Source of the DNA: an uncultured Clostridia bacterium | GTDB lineage: Bacteria > Bacillota > Clostridia > TANB77 > CAG-508 | Direction: 5' to 3' | Assembly: GCA_934167095.1 (NCBI GenBank) | Contig: CAKPKE010000022.1 | Coordinates: forward strand, 1-19,898 | DNA: 19,898 nt | Part shown: positions 1 through 6,645 of the stretch, piece by piece | Layout of the letters: each line of letters begins with the position of its first letter | Position numbering within the stretch: the first letter of the stretch is position 1 | Notes under the pieces: model-generated | Databases searched by the model: none | What the model was told of the DNA's origin: nothing | What the model saw: only the letters and a program-made list of their open reading frames with translations | Position numbers and translations under genes: made by a program

Positions 1-105
1 GAATCGTTATTTGCAATATAGGTGCTCAAAGTATTTATTTTAAATAATTTGTGACAAATGATTGACTAACCTACATTTATCTTCAACAATTAATTACAAA
101 TAATA

Positions 106-135
106 TTGACATGGTTCCTAAATAGGTGCTAATAT
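106..135 (+). promoter_or_regulatory. Sigma-A type promoter for the beta-CASP nuclease gene
   Basis: TTGACA at 106-111 is followed after 18 bases by TAATAT at 130-135. The predicted transcription start is near 142, about 70 bases before the GTG start at 212. The nonamer ATAGGTGCT just before and into the -10 also occurs at 18-26. Confidence 0.6.
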
Positions 136-136
136 A

Positions 137-171
137 GATGTAAAGGTACTAACTAAAAGTACTTTTGCATC
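137..171 (+). promoter_or_regulatory. Imperfect inverted repeat at the transcription start
   Basis: Arms 137-149 and 159-171 pair over 13 positions with two G-T wobbles around a 9-base spacer (150-158). Because the predicted transcription start (about 142) falls inside the left arm, this fits a repressor operator at least as well as an RNA hairpin. Seen in sequence; the function is inference. Confidence 0.4.
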
Positions 172-211
172 TATTTTGGTCTGTAGACACAAAATTAAAG
201 GAGGAGTATTC

Positions 212-1624
212 GTGCAAAGAAATAATTTGTACGTAGACCTGATGGCTTTACATTCTGAAGTCACTGGTTCATGCAATTTCAATGTAGCAAAGTTTGGCAC
301 TGAAGGTTCGCTTAGGTACATTGTAGACTGTGGATTATTTCAAGAGCGGGAGCATGATGATTTAAACAAAAGTTTTCCATTTGATGCGTCTTTGTTGAAT
401 TTTGGAGTTATCACTCATAACCACGTTGATCACACTGGACGCATGCCACTACTTGCTAAGCAAGGTTTTAACGGCAAATTTTATATGACAGAAACAACGT
501 CAAAACTTGTTCCTCTGGCTTTGGAAGATAGCCATAAAGTCTTACGAGATGTAGCAAAAAGAAAACATGTACGGCCATTGTATGAGGAAACTGATGTATT
601 TAAAGCTTTGAGCATGATAAGAGGCTGTAAGTATAATGAGCCAATTCAAGTTTTGCCCAATATCAAAATAACATTTTTACAAAATGGTCACTTGATGGGA
701 GCTGCTTCAGTTTTATTGCAAATCAGCTATGATGGGCAAGATATCAACTGGTTATTTGCTGGCGACTACAACAACAAGAATATGTTTTTTGATGTTCCAC
801 AAATTCCACAGTATATTAGGGATATGCCCTTAAATATTGTGCAAGAAGCAACTTATGGAGATATGGATTCTACTGAAATTGAGCCATGCTTTGAAAAGAA
901 CATCATTGAATGTGTTAAAAATGGCGGTACAGTAATTGTCCCAGTATTTTCGCTTGGCCGTTCACAAGAAATTTTGTATGTTCTGAAAAAACTGCAAATG
1001 GAAGGAATTCTCGATGTAAACATTCCTATCTATTTTGATGGAAAATTGGCAATTCGTTATACTATGCTATATGTCAATGACGGACTTGACATCAAGCCTG
1101 AAATGCGTGATTTTTTGCCTAAAAATCTGACCTATGTTGATAAAACCAATCGTGCTCAAATTTTGAATGATACAAATGTAAAAATCATTCTTTCCACTTC
1201 TGGTATGGGTTCGTATGGTCCAGCACAGGTGTATATTCCAGAGTACATTACCAGAAAGAATGCACTTATTCATTTTACTGGCTATTGTGCAGAAGGAACC
1301 TTAGGTTATAAACTCAAAAACGCAAATCTGGGCGAGATGGTTGAGATGAGTGGCATGGTTCTAAAAAAACGTGCACAAGTAGAGTTTACAACAGAATATT
1401 CTGCTCATGCTAAAGCTGATGAGATGATTTCTTTTTTAAAACAATTTAATCAGCCCAAGCTTATTCTTATTAACCACGGCGAAGAAGATGTAAAAAGAAT
1501 CTTTGCAGAAAGAGTCGCCGAAGAAGTGGAGCTAGCTAAGCGAGTAGGTATTCTCAGCAGGGACTATTTCTTTAGGGTCAATCAATATGGTCTTGAAAAG
1601 ACCTTGTCAACCAAATTTGAATAA
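212..1624 (+). CDS. Beta-CASP metallo-beta-lactamase fold ribonuclease-like protein
   Basis: A 470-aa cytosolic protein of the metallo-beta-lactamase family with the beta-CASP and RNA-specificity regions, as in CPSF73/YSH1-like and archaeal/bacterial RNA-processing nucleases. The zinc signature HNHVDH lies at residues 69-74, with further ligands likely at GH159-160, AGD183-185 and the SAHA motif 397-400. ATYGD at 213-217 and VPVFSLGRSQE near 243-253 mark the beta-CASP insertion. STSGMGSYGPAQ (329-340) and NHGEED (421-426) complete the fold. The GTG at 212 is chosen because AAAGGAGGAG ends six bases before it; the longer reading frame from 176 lacks such a site. It stands alone between its own promoter and a hairpin. 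One sampled 60-base line (901-960) has 25 G+C against 16 in alr, so its base use differs from its neighbour. The substrate cannot be named from sequence. Confidence 0.88.
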   Translation: MQRNNLYVDLMALHSEVTGSCNFNVAKFGTEGSLRYIVDCGLFQEREHDDLNKSFPFDASLLNFGVITHNHVDHTGRMPLLAKQGFNGKFYMTETTSKLVPLALEDSHKVLRDVAKRKHVRPLYEETDVFKALSMIRGCKYNEPIQVLPNIKITFLQNGHLMGAASVLLQISYDGQDINWLFAGDYNNKNMFFDVPQIPQYIRDMPLNIVQEATYGDMDSTEIEPCFEKNIIECVKNGGTVIVPVFSLGRSQEILYVLKKLQMEGILDVNIPIYFDGKLAIRYTMLYVNDGLDIKPEMRDFLPKNLTYVDKTNRAQILNDTNVKIILSTSGMGSYGPAQVYIPEYITRKNALIHFTGYCAEGTLGYKLKNANLGEMVEMSGMVLKKRAQVEFTTEYSAHAKADEMISFLKQFNQPKLILINHGEEDVKRIFAERVAEEVELAKRVGILSRDYFFRVNQYGLEKTLSTKFE

Positions 1625-1645
1625 CAAATCCTAACAACAAAAAGT

Positions 1646-1673
1646 CCGGCACTCATGCACTGCAGGGTGTCGG
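1646..1673 (+). terminator. Possible intrinsic terminator after the nuclease gene
   Basis: Arms CCGGCACTC (1646-1654) and GGGTGTCGG (1665-1673) pair with two G-T wobbles. TGC/GCA (1656-1658/1662-1664) extends the stem past one bulged A. The U-rich tail (AATATAATTTTAT) is weak and runs into the alr ribosome binding site, so partial read-through is possible. Confidence 0.45.
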
Positions 1674-1698
1674 CAATATAATTTTATGAGGTAATACT

Positions 1699-2808
1699 AT
1701 GAATAGAGCATGTTTAGAAATAAATTTAGAAAATCTAGAAAATAATATAAATGAAATTAAAAAATTAATTAATAAAAATACAAAAATAATGGCTGTTGTT
1801 AAGGCAAATGCGTATGGTCATGGAGCAAATATAATTGCTACAAAATTAAATCAAATAGGAATAGAAGATTTTGCTGTTGCAACAGTATCAGAAGGAATCG
1901 AACTAAGAAAAAATAAAATAACAGGCAATATTTTAATATTAGGTTATACATCTTTAGAACACATTAAAGATGTTGTAGAATATGATTTAATTCAATCTAT
2001 TGTAGATTATGACTATGCCCAAAGGCTAAATGAACTAAATTTAGAAGTAAGATGCCATTTAGCTATAAATACAGGAATGAATCGTATCGGCGAAGAATAC
2101 ACAAATTTAGATAAAATATATCAAATTTATGCTATGAAAAATTTAAAAATAGAAGGTATCTTTTCTCATTTATGCGTAGCAGATAGTAATTCAGAAGAGG
2201 ATATTGAATTTACTAAAACACAAATTGAAAGACTAAAAAGCGTAATAAAACACTTAAAAGAAAATAACATAAATCCTGGAAAAGTTCACATTCAAAGCAG
2301 TTTTGGTACAATAAATTACAAAGATTTAGGATTTGATTATGTAAGACCTGGTATTATATTGTATGGTGTATATGGTTCAAAAAATCCTTATATAAATACA
2401 AAAATTAATTTAAAACAAGTGTTAACTTTAAAAGCACAAATAACTTCTGTAAGGAATATCAAAAAGAATGAAACGATTAGTTATGGAAGAACTTTTAAAG
2501 CAGATGACGATATGAAGATTGCTAGTGTATCAATTGGTTATGCTGATGGATATCCAAGAAGCTTATCAAATAAAAATACAAAAGTACTACTAAACGGAAA
2601 ATTAGTTCCTATTTTAGGTAGGATTTGTATGGACCAATTAATGATAGATGTTTCAGAAGTACCAGATGTAAAACAAGAAGACGAAGTAATACTAATAGGC
2701 AATGCAAACAAAGAAATTATGTTAGATAATGTTGCTGATAATGCAGGAATGATTTCTTATGAATTAATAAGTAGATTAGCCAATAGGGTAGAGAGAAAAA
2801 ATATATAA
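1699..2808 (+). CDS. alr: Alanine racemase
   Basis: A 369-aa PLP-dependent racemase that interconverts L- and D-alanine for peptidoglycan synthesis in the cytoplasm. The PLP lysine is K35 in VVKANAYGHG near the N terminus. NTGMNRIG at about 124-131 holds the conserved arginine. The second catalytic base is the tyrosine of SYGRTF (Y262), followed by IGYADGYP (279-286) and GRICMDQ (307-313) of the C-terminal beta domain. Length fits the family (about 370-390 aa). The ATG at 1699 follows TGAGGTAAT. It is strongly AT-rich (16 G+C in the 60 bases 1981-2040), unlike the genes on either side, so it looks like host core sequence beside GC-richer units. No strong promoter was recognised, and transcription may come partly from upstream. 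Confidence 0.95.
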   Translation: MNRACLEINLENLENNINEIKKLINKNTKIMAVVKANAYGHGANIIATKLNQIGIEDFAVATVSEGIELRKNKITGNILILGYTSLEHIKDVVEYDLIQSIVDYDYAQRLNELNLEVRCHLAINTGMNRIGEEYTNLDKIYQIYAMKNLKIEGIFSHLCVADSNSEEDIEFTKTQIERLKSVIKHLKENNINPGKVHIQSSFGTINYKDLGFDYVRPGIILYGVYGSKNPYINTKINLKQVLTLKAQITSVRNIKKNETISYGRTFKADDDMKIASVSIGYADGYPRSLSNKNTKVLLNGKLVPILGRICMDQLMIDVSEVPDVKQEDEVILIGNANKEIMLDNVADNAGMISYELISRLANRVERKNI

Positions 2809-2894
2809 CAAATAAGAATAAATCTAAGATTTTCAATTTTCAGTTGATATTTTGCTTTTAATATTTTTTATAAAATCAAAATATAGCAAAAAAA

Positions 2895-2950
2895 GCAGTT
2901 GCCCCTTTAGAACGATGCGTGTGCACACATTCCCAAGGGGACTGCTTCTT
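2895..2950 (-). terminator. Intrinsic terminator of the 70-aa membrane protein gene
   Basis: On the minus strand AAGCAGTCCCCTT, complementary to 2938-2950, pairs with the matching arm at about 2895-2909, leaving a small bulge (TG on the plus strand). The run CTTTTTTTGC follows on the minus strand. It begins directly beside the stop codon at 2951. The long loop contains the palindrome GTGTGCACAC. Confidence 0.75.
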
Positions 2951-3163
2951 TTATTTCACGACAAATACTACAATTGTGAGAATCAAACAAGCTTCCATGA
3001 ACATTGCAAGGAACAGATCAAACCGATGCTCTTTATCCATATTCTTGATAACGGAAGAAACTCCCATAATGCATGCCACTAGGCAAATAACAACTACTAA
3101 GAGTTGAACCAACCATGCCCACAAAGGCTTTGAAATGGTAATGCTTTGCGTGAAAAAAATCAT
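2951..3163 (-). CDS. Small two-helix membrane protein, unknown
   Basis: A 70-aa hydrophobic protein. Residues about 14-38 and 49-69 look like two membrane helices joined by a short charged loop (KNMDKEHRFD), giving a hairpin in the membrane. I do not recognise the family; small holin-like or stress-membrane proteins have this shape, but nothing identifies it. The start is firm: GGAGG at 3171-3175 sits seven bases before the ATG on the minus strand, with a promoter upstream and a terminator right after the stop. It is therefore a single-gene unit. Its 5' leader of about 85 bases contains a stem that could compete for the ribosome binding site. It lies opposite in direction to the flanking genes. 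Confidence 0.7.
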   Translation of the reverse strand: MIFFTQSITISKPLWAWLVQLLVVVICLVACIMGVSSVIKNMDKEHRFDLFLAMFMEACLILTIVVFVVK

Positions 3164-3170
3164 TTGTAAT

Positions 3171-3222
3171 CCTCCTTTTTATTACTCCGGAGGACATTGC
3201 CTCCGAAAAGTTCCAACTTTCG
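3171..3222 (-). promoter_or_regulatory. Structured 5' leader with anti-Shine-Dalgarno potential
   Basis: Read on the minus strand, CGGAGG (3205-3200) can pair with CCTCCG (3193-3188). A second stem of about 7 bp forms just upstream (3222-3204). The same CCTCC could instead pair with the GGAGG ribosome binding site at 3175-3171. The two pairings exclude each other, so this leader could switch translation. The pairing is seen; regulation is inference. Confidence 0.4.
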
Positions 3223-3256
3223 CGAAGACAATATATAAATAAATATTGCAATTTCT

Positions 3257-3285
3257 ATTATAGCATAAATTTACATAAAAAGCAA
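3257..3285 (-). promoter_or_regulatory. Promoter of the 70-aa membrane protein gene
   Basis: On the minus strand TTGCTT (3285-3280) and TATAAT (3262-3257) are separated by 17 bases. The predicted start is near 3250, which gives a leader of about 85 bases before the ATG at 3163. Confidence 0.6.
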
Positions 3286-3389
3286 ATGTAGTGACTTTAT
3301 ACTAATTTTCCAAAGTTTCTTGACATTAATGACTTTATCAATAATTCTTCATTTTCACTTCAACAAAGTAAATTATACCTTATAATGCC

Positions 3390-3418
3390 TTGCAAAGCTA
3401 ACCAATTCATGGTATAAT
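3390..3418 (+). promoter_or_regulatory. Promoter of the 227-aa orphan gene
   Basis: TTGCAA at 3390-3395 and TATAAT at 3413-3418 with a 17-base spacer. The same two hexamers with the same spacing precede the next orphan gene (4288-4316). Confidence 0.65.
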
Positions 3419-3475
3419 AAAAGACCCCTGGCAATTTGTCAAGGAAAATTTTAAAAAATTGGAGGAATTTTTTGA

Positions 3476-4159
3476 ATGCCAGAACGGTACAAGAAAATTT
3501 CAGTAAAATCCAGTACTTTCAATCTTGAGTTTGAAGCCAAACTTGGCTTTGAATTTGAAATTGAAAATGCAGATGGCGTGTTTAGTTTTAGAGAGGTAAA
3601 AAAGGAGCAAACACCATTCTTCTGTTTTATGGACGAAGAAAAAAGAAAAACAGTAGAGGACTGGCTTAAAAATACTGAAGCTACAGATACCACTAGAAAG
3701 TTTAGGAATATGGTAGAAAAGGCTGTTACTAAAGCTAATTATGATTTTAGCATTTCTACAGTTCAACCTCTTGTTGTTGATGAAAAAATAATTTTTGACA
3801 ATAACATTGATGGAAAATATCAGCCTAAAAGTGGTATTACAAAAGAACAGTGGGAGGAGATGGCACTAAGTTATTCTCCTGAGCATAAGTCCACAATTTC
3901 TTCACTCAGCGAACTTCTTCTTTGGTATGCATGGCGATGCGCAAATGGAGAAATCTCAGAGGAAAGCATCACTGAAGTAGCAAAGGATACTCTGTTTGAA
4001 CCAGGCAAACTTGTTACAACTGATGACACAAAAGCTTATATTCTTGTAGGGTACAATAGCCCTGATGAGGAGCAGAAGAATGCTGTGACAGATACAGACT
4101 TCATTATTACAGAGCAGAAGCTTGAATATGTATATGCTTCTGTAACGCTACTAAACTAA
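3476..4159 (+). CDS. Unknown soluble 227-aa protein
   Basis: I do not recognise this protein. It is 227 aa, acidic, without signal peptide or membrane helix, so probably cytosolic. Visible stretches include FEAKLGFEFEIENADGVFSF near 19-38, an acidic and basic region with DEEKRKTVEDWL near 53-64, SSLSELLLWYAWRCANGEIS near 142-161, and a hydrophilic C-terminal half ending in YASVTLLN. GGAGGA at 3461-3466 sits nine bases before the ATG. The gene has its own promoter (3390-3418) and a good terminator (4176-4225), so it is monocistronic. One sampled line (3601-3660) has 21 G+C of 60, above the AT-rich core genes. No function is proposed. Confidence 0.7.
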   Translation: MPERYKKISVKSSTFNLEFEAKLGFEFEIENADGVFSFREVKKEQTPFFCFMDEEKRKTVEDWLKNTEATDTTRKFRNMVEKAVTKANYDFSISTVQPLVVDEKIIFDNNIDGKYQPKSGITKEQWEEMALSYSPEHKSTISSLSELLLWYAWRCANGEISEESITEVAKDTLFEPGKLVTTDDTKAYILVGYNSPDEEQKNAVTDTDFIITEQKLEYVYASVTLLN

Positions 4160-4175
4160 ACCGCCAACTGCAAAA

Positions 4176-4225
4176 TTGCCAGAAAGTAAGAGCTTTTACT
4201 AAGTAATTACCTTCTGGCGATTTTT
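4176..4225 (+). terminator. Intrinsic terminator of the 227-aa gene
   Basis: Arms 4176-4189 and 4207-4220 (TTGCCAGAAAGTAA with TTACCTTCTGGCGA) pair with one internal mismatch and one wobble. A TTTTT run follows at 4221. Confidence 0.85.
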
Positions 4226-4287
4226 ATATAATAAGAAAGTCATATTATTTGGGCTATCATATAAAATAAGGAAGCTTTTACAATTAC

Positions 4288-4316
4288 TTGCAAATTATGT
4301 AAATCTGTAGTATAAT
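4288..4316 (+). promoter_or_regulatory. Promoter of the 129-aa orphan gene
   Basis: TTGCAA at 4288-4293, 17-base spacer, TATAAT at 4311-4316. This is the same layout as the promoter at 3390-3418. Confidence 0.65.
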
Positions 4317-4359
4317 ATAAATATGTCCGTAGTATTAAAAAAATTTGGAGGTACAAAAA

Positions 4360-4749
4360 ATGGACGATCGGTTTTCTTGCATGCCTGAGCAGAAGCTTTT
4401 TAAGGTAAGTGTGAACAAGCCTATCAACGATGTGATCCAGCAGCTTGCTGACTATAACTATGCTGTCGGAGGCGACTGCAAGTTTTTTCTCAGCCAACCT
4501 GTCTTTGAAACTATCAAAGGCAACAGCCACTATGATCTTATCGACGAAGGAGGTTTTTGCACGTTTTATCCTAATAACAGCAACATGAACTTTAAGCTTA
4601 ACATCTACACAGGGCGTGAAGATGTTCCCGAAGAGCAACCTCGTGCTTGGTTTCCGGTTCGCTCTATCATGAGCGGAAACATCAAGTGGAACGCTGAGCA
4701 TGGAATCACAGTTAGGGATCCCAGATATGAGGTCTATGTTACCTTCTAA
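4360..4749 (+). CDS. Unknown soluble 129-aa protein
   Basis: I do not recognise this protein. It has 129 aa, starts MDDRFSCMPEQKLFKV and ends DPRYEVYVTF. No signal peptide or membrane helix is seen. It is aromatic-rich, with one stretch DEGGFCTFYPNNSNMNFKL in the middle that suggests a compact alpha/beta fold. The ATG at 4360 is preferred over the in-frame TTG at 4345 because that TTG is itself part of the TTGGAGGT ribosome binding site (GGAGG at 4347-4351). It is a single-gene unit with its own promoter and a strong terminator. Base use is the most GC-rich of the window (26 of 60 in 4381-4440), against about a quarter in core genes, which suggests transfer or a different expression class. 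Confidence 0.7.
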   Translation: MDDRFSCMPEQKLFKVSVNKPINDVIQQLADYNYAVGGDCKFFLSQPVFETIKGNSHYDLIDEGGFCTFYPNNSNMNFKLNIYTGREDVPEEQPRAWFPVRSIMSGNIKWNAEHGITVRDPRYEVYVTF

Positions 4750-4786
4750 CTAATCTTTTAGGCCTGCTAAGGCCTTGAGGAGGGTG

Positions 4787-4835
4787 AGCTGTCCCCTTAA
4801 GAGTGTAATCACTCCGAGGGGGACAGCTTTTATAT
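4787..4835 (+). terminator. Strong intrinsic terminator of the 129-aa gene
   Basis: AGCTGTCCCC (4787-4796) pairs perfectly with GGGGACAGCT (4819-4828). A nested GAGTG/CACTC stem (4801-4805/4810-4814) lies inside, and TTTATATA follows. A small GGCC/GGCC hairpin (4761-4774) lies between the stop codon and this stem. Confidence 0.9.
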
Positions 4836-4908
4836 AATAGTAAAATTATAATGTTTTAATTTATAATAAAATATGGTAGAATATCATAGTAGAAAAGAGT
4901 GATATAAA

Positions 4909-5622
4909 ATGAAACAAAAACATAAATTTATAAAAATAATATTAATTGTAATATCTTTTGCAATAATGATAGGAGCAACGGTTTATTTGTGGCCAATAAT
5001 TACAAATCTTGCTACTAAAGAAGGTCAAATTGAATTTAAGCAAACTGTTGCAAATTCTGGAATAAAGGGATTTTTAATGTTATTTGGGTTGCAATTTGCA
5101 CAAATATTTTTACCAATACTTCCAGGAGAACCAATAGAGATTCTTTCAGGAATGTGCTATGGCTGGTTTTGGGGTACTGTATTTTTAATTATATCAACTG
5201 GAATAATTTCAGCTTGCATATATTTTTTAGTAAAAATGTTAGGAAAAAATTTTGTAAAATTTTTCTGTGGAGAAGAAAAAATTGAAAAAATAGAAAATAG
5301 CGAATTATTCAAAAATCCACATAAAATAGAACATCTGATGCTTATTCTATTTTTGATACCAGGTGTTCCAAAAGACATATTAGTATATATTGGAGGCCTT
5401 TTGCCAATAAAACCTGCAAGATTTTTATTAATTGCTACATTTGCAAGATTACCATCAATAATTTCATCAACTTTAGCAGGGGATAAAATAGCTGTAGGGG
5501 ATTGGAAAATGAGTATCATTTTATATGCTTTAGTAATAATTATTGTTGCAATAATAGTATATTTTATTGATAAAAAAGATGATAAAAATTTAACAAAAGA
5601 AGCCATTAACACTATCAAATAG
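4909..5622 (+). CDS. TVP38/TMEM64 (DedA-like) membrane protein
   Basis: A 237-aa multi-spanning membrane protein of the VTT (SNARE-associated/TVP38/TMEM64) family, whose members are thought to act in lipid scrambling or membrane homeostasis. The family shows two half-helix re-entrant segments; here they appear as LPGEPIEILSGMCYG near 71-85 and LIPGVPKDILVYIGG near 149-163. An N-terminal membrane helix spans about 8-28, further helices about 86-112 and 165-180, and a last helix about 200-220 precedes a charged KKDDKNLTKE tail. The ATG at 4909 follows a weak AAAAGAG site. A possible -10, TAGAAT, lies at 4877-4882, but no good -35 was seen. It is very AT-rich. The transported or scrambled lipid cannot be told from sequence. 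Confidence 0.88.
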   Translation: MKQKHKFIKIILIVISFAIMIGATVYLWPIITNLATKEGQIEFKQTVANSGIKGFLMLFGLQFAQIFLPILPGEPIEILSGMCYGWFWGTVFLIISTGIISACIYFLVKMLGKNFVKFFCGEEKIEKIENSELFKNPHKIEHLMLILFLIPGVPKDILVYIGGLLPIKPARFLLIATFARLPSIISSTLAGDKIAVGDWKMSIILYALVIIIVAIIVYFIDKKDDKNLTKEAINTIK

Positions 5623-5683
5623 CTTGATAAATCAAGGCTTTTATGATATTATTAAACAAAATAAAAAAAGCACGAGGAATGTT

Positions 5684-5935
5684 ATGACAAAAATTTATAA
5701 AGAGCCAAATAAATGTGAAACTGAAACAACTATTAATGTTTTATATGATGACAAAATTTTGGCAATATACACAAATAATGTAAAATTACAAAAACAATTA
5801 AATAAATTACTTGGTAAACCTAATAAGGAATATAAAATTAAACGAAGCATTACAGGAAGTTCTTGGAATGTACCTTTAAGTGACAAAACAAAAATTCAAA
5901 AATTAATAGTAAAAGCAAATATATATAATTTGTAG
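5684..5935 (+). CDS. Small unknown protein, 83 aa
   Basis: An 83-aa basic, cytosolic-looking protein without membrane helix or signal peptide. The frame is open from 5624, but the ATG at 5684 is preferred because CACGAGGAA precedes it by four bases, giving MTKIYKEPNK at the N terminus. The C-terminal half has GSSWNVPLSDKTKIQKL, with the single tryptophan in a GSSW turn. I do not recognise the family. It is followed nine bases later by the metalloprotease gene, whose ribosome binding site (TAGGAG) overlaps its stop, so the two are probably cotranscribed and perhaps functionally linked. Confidence 0.65.
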   Translation: MTKIYKEPNKCETETTINVLYDDKILAIYTNNVKLQKQLNKLLGKPNKEYKIKRSITGSSWNVPLSDKTKIQKLIVKANIYNL

Positions 5936-5944
5936 GAGAAAAAT

Positions 5945-6601
5945 ATGCAAATATCTGAAATAGAATGTGCAATTATATATGAAAAAATCAAAAACAGCTA
6001 TATTCAAATTAAAGACCAACGAGTTTTTGTTAAAGTACCTAAAAAAGCAAATCTTGAAAGTATTACAAAGCTTGTTGAAAGCAAAAAAGATTGGATTTTA
6101 AAAAACTTAGAAAAACAAGAAAAAGTATTTAAAAATGAGTACACAAACGGCGGAAAAATAAAAGTATTAGGAAATATTTATACGATTCAAATTGTTCAAA
6201 ATAAAAATCCAAAAGTCTGTATAAATGGAAAAAATATATATTGCAACTGCGAAAATAATGAAGAATCTATTAGAAAGCTAATAGATTTATTTTATAAAAG
6301 TATTGCAAAAGATGAAGTTGAAGCTGCAATGCAACATATATCAAGTGTTACAGGCCTAAAGCCCAAAGAAGTAAATATTAAAAAATTACGAGCTACTTGG
6401 GGAATTTGTTCATCAAAAAAAACAATATCTATTAACCAAAATTTAATGGCCTATAGCAGACATGCTATAGAATATGTGTGTTTGCACGAAGTTTGTCATC
6501 TAAAATATATGAATCATTCAAAAGATTTTTGGAATATGGTTGAAAAATATATGCCGGATTATAAACTGGCAAAACTAGAACTAAAAGGAGAAAGGAGATA
6601 A
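5945..6601 (+). CDS. YgjP-type (DUF45) zinc metallopeptidase-like protein
   Basis: A 218-aa soluble protein of the YgjP/DUF45 group of zincin-like proteins. The zinc motif is HEVCH at residues 181-185 (HExxH), and a third ligand is likely H191 in MNHSKDFW. The signature RATWGICSSKKTISINQNL (about 149-167) just before it is typical of the family. The N-terminal half (about 1-110) is the usual beta-rich region with VKVPKKANLESI. The biological substrate is not settled for this family; proteolysis has been assumed from the motif and nucleotide hydrolysis has also been proposed for YgjP. The ATG at 5945 follows TAGGAG. It ends 44 bases before the prfB start. Confidence 0.88.
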   Translation: MQISEIECAIIYEKIKNSYIQIKDQRVFVKVPKKANLESITKLVESKKDWILKNLEKQEKVFKNEYTNGGKIKVLGNIYTIQIVQNKNPKVCINGKNIYCNCENNEESIRKLIDLFYKSIAKDEVEAAMQHISSVTGLKPKEVNIKKLRATWGICSSKKTISINQNLMAYSRHAIEYVCLHEVCHLKYMNHSKDFWNMVEKYMPDYKLAKLELKGERR

Positions 6602-6636
6602 TCAATTAATAGAGTAATGAATCTATATAATTGATT
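6600..6636 (+). repeat. 9-bp inverted repeat before prfB
   Basis: AATCAATTA (6600-6608) and TAATTGATT (6628-6636) are perfect inverted copies. They lie between the metallopeptidase stop and the prfB start. No T-run follows, so this is not a typical terminator. Role unknown. Confidence 0.35.
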
Positions 6637-6645
6637 AGAAGTTTA

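Noticed and set aside
176..211. Longer N terminus of the beta-CASP protein
   Set aside because: No ribosome binding site before 176, while GTG 212 has an ideal one.
3033..3251. 72-codon minus-strand frame beside the 70-aa gene
   Set aside because: It is a shadow frame that starts at the transcription start and lacks a ribosome binding site.
4345..4359. TTG start for the 129-aa gene
   Set aside because: The TTG is part of the ribosome binding site of the ATG at 4360.
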